Made by a program: the position numbers and the translations under genes. Positions 5,040 through 6,366 of a stretch of DNA of 6,366 nt are shown one piece after another (position 1 is the first letter of the stretch; the number at the start of each line of letters is the position of its first letter). The stretch covers positions 1 through 6,366 of the forward strand of contig JACQTL010000328.1 of assembly GCA_016210805.1 (NCBI GenBank), in the 5' to 3' direction. Below the pieces are notes generated by a model. The model had not been told where the DNA came from, did no database searches, and saw nothing but the letters and a program-made list of their open reading frames with translations. The stretch comes from Actinomycetota bacterium. Lineage in GTDB: Bacteria > Actinomycetota > UBA4738 > G016210805.

Positions 5040-6354
5040 AGATTATGGCATCCGGGGAACGTCGGCAAGGCGGATCGCCGAGAGCATCGAGGCGGCGATC
5101 CGGGAGGGCCGCGTCGCGCCCGGCGCCACCCTGCCGCCGGTCCGGGCGCTGGCCGCGGAGCTGGCGGTCAGCCCGGGGACGGTCTCATCGGCGTACGGCC
5201 GCCTGAAGGCCCGGGGCCTGGTGGCCGGCGAGGGGAGGCGGGGGACCAGGGTCACCCCCCGGCCCCCCATCCCCACCCGGGCGGGAGCCCCGGTGCCCGC
5301 CGGCGTGCGCGACCTGGCCTCCGGGAACCCCGCGCTCGGCCTCCTGCCCCGCCTGGAGGCCGCACTGGCCCGGGCCCGGCCCGAGCAGGCGCTCTACGGC
5401 GAGCCGGCCAACCTCCCCGAGCTGATCGAGCTGGCCGGCCGGCGGTTCGCCAGGGAGGGCATCCCGGCCGACGCGCTGGCCGTGGTCGGCGGGGCCATGG
5501 ACGGGATCGAGCGCGTCCTCCAGGCCCACCTCCTCCCCGGAGACCGGGTCGTCGTGGAGGACCCCGGCTACCCGCCGGTGGTGGACCTGCTGCGCGCCCT
5601 GGGGCTGCACCCCGAGCCGGTCCCCGTGGACGACTTCGGACCGCGACCCGACGACTTCCGCCGGGCCCTAGAGGGCGGCGCCGTGGCCTGCATCGTGACC
5701 ACCAGGGCCCAGAACCCGACGGGCGCCGCCCTGGACGAGCGGCGGGCCGGCGAGCTCTCCCTGATCCTGGACGCCCACCCCGAGGCGCTCGTGATCGAGG
5801 ACGACCACGCCGGGGGGGTGGCCGGGGTCCCGGCCGCCTCGACCGCCCATCCCGAGCGCAGGCGCTGGGCCCTGATCCGCTCGGTGTCCAAGTCGCTCGG
5901 CCCGGACCTCAGGCTGGCCGTGATGGCCGGTGACCTGGCCACGATGGCCAGGGTCCAGGGCCGCCAGCACCTGGGCACGGGGTGGGTGAGCAAGGTCCTC
6001 CAGCGGCTGGTCGTGACCTTGTGGCGGGACGCGGAGACGGAGGCCCTGCTTCGCACGGCGGCCGAGACTTACTGGTCCCGCCGCCAGGCCCTGATCGAGG
6101 CCCTGGCCCGCCGGGGGGTCGAGGCGCACGGCCGGTCGGGGATGAACGTGTGGATCCCCGTGCCCGAGGAGCAGGAGGCCGTCCGGGGCCTGCTCGACGC
6201 GGGCTGGGCGGTCACCGCCGGCGAGCGGTACCGGATCCACACCCCGTCGGCGATCCGCGTGACGATCTCCACGCTCCGCCCCGACGAGGCCGACCGCTTC
6301 GCCGCCGACCTGGCCCGCATCCTCCGCCCCACCGGCGTAACCCGCTCGGCGTAG
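5029..6354 (+). CDS. MocR-family regulator (GntR wHTH fused to aminotransferase class I fold), PtsJ-like
   Basis: Transcription factor of 441 residues that uses a PLP-dependent aminotransferase fold as sensor. The GntR-type winged helix occupies about 4-78 (SARRIAESIEAAIREG, PPVRALAAELAVSPGTVSSAY, GRRGTRV). The sensor domain runs from about residue 95: YGEPANLPEL (from Y123), EDPGYPP, AQNPTG with N229, VIEDDHAGGVAG (D258/D259), and RSVSKSLGPDLRL with the Schiff-base Lys K288. Length and motifs are complete. EDDHAG replaces the EDDYDSEF usual in other MocRs, which fits the PtsJ-like clade. GTG 5029 gives MAVQDYGIRGTSARRI, where homologues begin; TTG 5005 would add 8 residues and overlap the divergent ATG. 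Divergence from a pyridoxamine-oxidase-like gene implies control of that gene and the MFS gene in response to PLP or a related vitamer, as MocR proteins PdxR and PtsJ do for B6 genes. The gene itself has no clear Shine-Dalgarno. Confidence 0.92.
   Translation: MAVQDYGIRGTSARRIAESIEAAIREGRVAPGATLPPVRALAAELAVSPGTVSSAYGRLKARGLVAGEGRRGTRVTPRPPIPTRAGAPVPAGVRDLASGNPALGLLPRLEAALARARPEQALYGEPANLPELIELAGRRFAREGIPADALAVVGGAMDGIERVLQAHLLPGDRVVVEDPGYPPVVDLLRALGLHPEPVPVDDFGPRPDDFRRALEGGAVACIVTTRAQNPTGAALDERRAGELSLILDAHPEALVIEDDHAGGVAGVPAASTAHPERRRWALIRSVSKSLGPDLRLAVMAGDLATMARVQGRQHLGTGWVSKVLQRLVVTLWRDAETEALLRTAAETYWSRRQALIEALARRGVEAHGRSGMNVWIPVPEEQEAVRGLLDAGWAVTAGERYRIHTPSAIRVTISTLRPDEADRFAADLARILRPTGVTRSA
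5040..5068 (-). promoter_or_regulatory. Promoter of the flavoprotein-MFS operon, inside the 5' end of the MocR gene
   Basis: On the minus strand TTGCCG (5068-5063) is separated by 17 bases from TAATCT (5045-5040), a good -35/-10 pair for a housekeeping sigma factor. Transcription would begin near 5033, leaving a leader of about 22 bases to ATG 5011. One GGTACA copy lies at the expected start site, so a bound MocR protein could repress or activate this promoter. Confidence 0.5.
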
Positions 6355-6366
6355 TCCCGCCAGGAC

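Noticed and set aside
5012..5068. Upstream start at 5068 for the flavoprotein gene
   Set aside because: The extra 19 residues do not match the family start, and the extension would cover its own likely promoter and overlap the MocR gene by 40 bases.

Overview
The window is very GC-rich (roughly 70% by eye) and tightly packed. It has six genes on the minus strand and one on the plus strand, with no gene-free stretch longer than about 100 bases. The content points to an actinobacterium (Actinomycetota). It holds an actinobacterial-type inositol-3-phosphate synthase behind a PadR regulator, an arrangement also known in Mycobacterium tuberculosis (Rv0047c-ino1). It also holds an ECF42 sigma factor with its DGPF partner and a PtsJ-like MocR regulator. 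The lineage below phylum cannot be read from the sequence.

Layout from left to right. Bases 1-605 (-) encode the N-terminal 201 residues of inositol-3-phosphate synthase, cut by the window edge. Bases 606-1199 (-) encode the PadR regulator, whose TAG stop directly touches the synthase ATG, so the two are one operon. Bases 1200-1287 hold that operon's leader and control region: a consensus TTGACA box and a cluster of AT-rich palindromes that stand out against the GC-rich background. Bases 1284-2498 and probably on to about 2576 (-) encode an ECF42 sigma factor with a TPR-like C-terminal extension. Bases 2615-2974 (-) encode its DGPF (YCII-related) partner. Bases 2975-3074 hold the leader of that pair, with a candidate ECF42-type promoter and a strong hairpin. 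Bases 3075-4310 (-) encode an MFS transporter, which overlaps by 4 bases (GTGA) a pyridoxamine-5'-phosphate-oxidase-like flavoprotein gene at 4307-5011 (-). Divergent from these, 5029-6354 (+) encodes a MocR regulator (GntR wHTH plus aminotransferase fold).

The genes form three modules. (1) PadR-ino1: inositol synthesis under a probably autoregulated promoter. (2) DGPF-ECF42: an alternative sigma factor pair, probably self-activating. (3) MocR // flavoprotein-MFS: a vitamin B6-linked divergent unit with only 17 bases between the start codons and a GGTACA direct repeat across the junction. The MFS substrate is unknown; a B6 vitamer or related amine is only an inference from context.

The main oddities are that the ECF42 gene has no ATG, GTG or TTG start where its conserved N-terminus requires one, and the AT-rich operator cluster before padR. 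I see no mobile element, CRISPR array, tRNA, rRNA or clearly novel system here.
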